DNA from: Caulobacteraceae bacterium
Lineage (GTDB): Bacteria; Pseudomonadota; Alphaproteobacteria; Caulobacterales; Caulobacteraceae
Direction of reading: 5' to 3'
DNA length: 5,902 nt
NCBI GenBank assembly: GCA_020852035.1
Contig: JADZBR010000181.1
Span: forward strand, 1 to 5,902
Numbering within the stretch: the first letter of the stretch is position 1; the number at the start of each line of letters is the position of its first letter. This document shows, one piece after another, positions 4,619 to 5,902 of this stretch. The translations under genes were made by a program, and so were the position numbers. A model generated the notes under the pieces. That model did not search any database, had not been told where the DNA came from, and saw only the letters and a list, made by a program, of their open reading frames with translations.

Positions 4619-5341
4619 CCCGGCCATGTACTGGCCGCCGTTCAGCGACAGGGTCGAGCCGGTCACATATCCGGCATGCTCGCCAGAGAGGAAGGCCACC
4701 ATGTCGGCGATCTCCTCGCCCTTGCCGAGCCGCCCCACCGGGATCTGCCCGATGATCGATTTCAGGACATTCTCCGGCACCGCGGCCACCATCTCGGTGT
4801 CGATATAGCCCGGCGCGATACAGTTCACCGTCACGCCCTTGGCCGCGTTCTCCAGGGCCAGCGCCTTGGTGAAGCCGATCATCCCGGCCTTGGCGGCGGA
4901 ATAGTTGGTCTGCCCGGTCTGGCCCTTCTGGCCGTTGATCGAGGAGATGTTGACGATCCGGCCCCAGCCGCGCTCGCGCATGCCGCCGATCACCTGGCGG
5001 GTCATGTTGAACACCGAGTCCATATTGACCCGGATCACCTCGCTCCACTGCTCGGGGGTCATCTTGTGGAAGAAGCCGTCGCGGGTGATGCCGGCGTTGT
5101 TGACCAGCACGTCCACCGGCCCGAGCTCGGCCTCCACGGCGGCGACCGCGCGCTCGCAGTCGGCGTAGTTGCCGACGTTGCCCTTGATCACCATGACGCC
5201 CAGTTCCTTGGCGCATGCGTTGGCCGCGTCCTCGTTGCCCGAGTAGCCGGCAGCAACCTTCATGCCGTCCGCCTTGAGACGCTCGACGATCGCGCGCCCG
5301 ATGCCGCGGGTCCCGCCCGTGACCAAAGCCACCCTAGCCAT
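4616..5341 (-). CDS. phaB: Acetoacetyl-CoA reductase, NADPH-dependent (PhaB)
   Basis: PhaB reduces acetoacetyl-CoA to (R)-3-hydroxybutyryl-CoA, the monomer for polyhydroxybutyrate synthesis. The 241 residues form one short-chain dehydrogenase/reductase domain, close to the usual 240-247. The nucleotide-binding motif TGGTRGIG is at residues 8-15, NNAG at 81-84, and the catalytic set is N106, S134, Y147 and K151. The NISSINGQKGQ and GQTNYSAAKAG segments are characteristic of PhaB rather than of the related FabG. The C-terminus GSTLSLNGGQYMAG is also typical. The ATG at 5341-5339 is preceded by AAGGAAG (5351-5345) at good spacing. phaA lies 47 nt upstream on the same strand, so the two are almost certainly one operon giving the two-step supply path from acetyl-CoA. 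The polymerase gene phaC is not in the window, as is common in alphaproteobacteria. Confidence 0.95.
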   Translation of the reverse strand: MARVALVTGGTRGIGRAIVERLKADGMKVAAGYSGNEDAANACAKELGVMVIKGNVGNYADCERAVAAVEAELGPVDVLVNNAGITRDGFFHKMTPEQWSEVIRVNMDSVFNMTRQVIGGMRERGWGRIVNISSINGQKGQTGQTNYSAAKAGMIGFTKALALENAAKGVTVNCIAPGYIDTEMVAAVPENVLKSIIGQIPVGRLGKGEEIADMVAFLSGEHAGYVTGSTLSLNGGQYMAG

Positions 5342-5344
5342 ACG

Positions 5345-5351
5345 CTTCCTT
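5345..5351 (-). promoter_or_regulatory. Ribosome binding site of phaB
   Basis: AAGGAAG on the - strand, 3 nt (5 nt from the AAGGA core) before the ATG at 5341, supports separate translation of phaB within the phaAB message. Confidence 0.65.
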
Positions 5352-5388
5352 CCCTAATGCGCGCCGGTCAGCCGGAGCGTCGTTGAAC

Positions 5389-5902
<514 letters not shown>

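Noticed and set aside
4604..5386. 260-codon open frame on the + strand opposite phaB
   Set aside because: It is antisense to phaB, whose catalytic motifs are complete; the His/Leu/Asp-rich product resembles no family I know and arises from GC-biased codon use.

Overview
The window reads as chromosomal DNA of a GC-rich alphaproteobacterium, most likely of the Caulobacterales (Caulobacter/Phenylobacterium type). The basis is the high GC content, the metX-metW pair, a divergent gloB/methyltransferase pair, a secreted DUF4908-like protein (a family I associate with this order), a phaA-phaB pair, and a hairpin-rich intergenic repeat of the kind common in these genomes. The genus is an inference from family resemblance, not from a marker gene.

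Layout from left to right. (1) The 3' end of metX and all of metW lie on the + strand, with stop and start overlapping; they serve methionine synthesis. (2) A two-gene toxin-antitoxin cassette (RHH antitoxin vapB, PIN toxin vapC) lies on the - strand, tail to tail with metW with only 9 nt between. It has visibly lower GC than its neighbours and a short upstream region packed with a palindrome, direct repeats and a promoter-like sequence, so it looks like an acquired, self-regulated unit. (3) A P-II nitrogen-signalling protein and, upstream of it, a class I SAM-dependent methyltransferase lie on the - strand. (4) gloB (glyoxalase II) is on the + strand, divergent from the methyltransferase across a 66-nt shared promoter region. 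(5) A repeat of about 130 bp made of nested hairpins separates gloB from the convergent genes that follow. (6) A - strand run reads phaA (cut by the right window edge), phaB, then a signal-peptide protein of unknown function. PhaA condenses two acetyl-CoA and PhaB reduces the product to (R)-3-hydroxybutyryl-CoA for polyhydroxybutyrate storage.

Most of the window is core metabolism: methionine, methylglyoxal detoxification, nitrogen sensing and carbon storage. I see no convincing new multi-gene system. The parts most worth a second look are the vapBC control region, with its predicted leaderless start, the compound inverted repeat after gloB, and the unknown secreted protein downstream of phaAB. 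No tRNA, rRNA, CRISPR array, insertion sequence or attachment site is visible, and no gene-free stretch exceeds about 135 nt.
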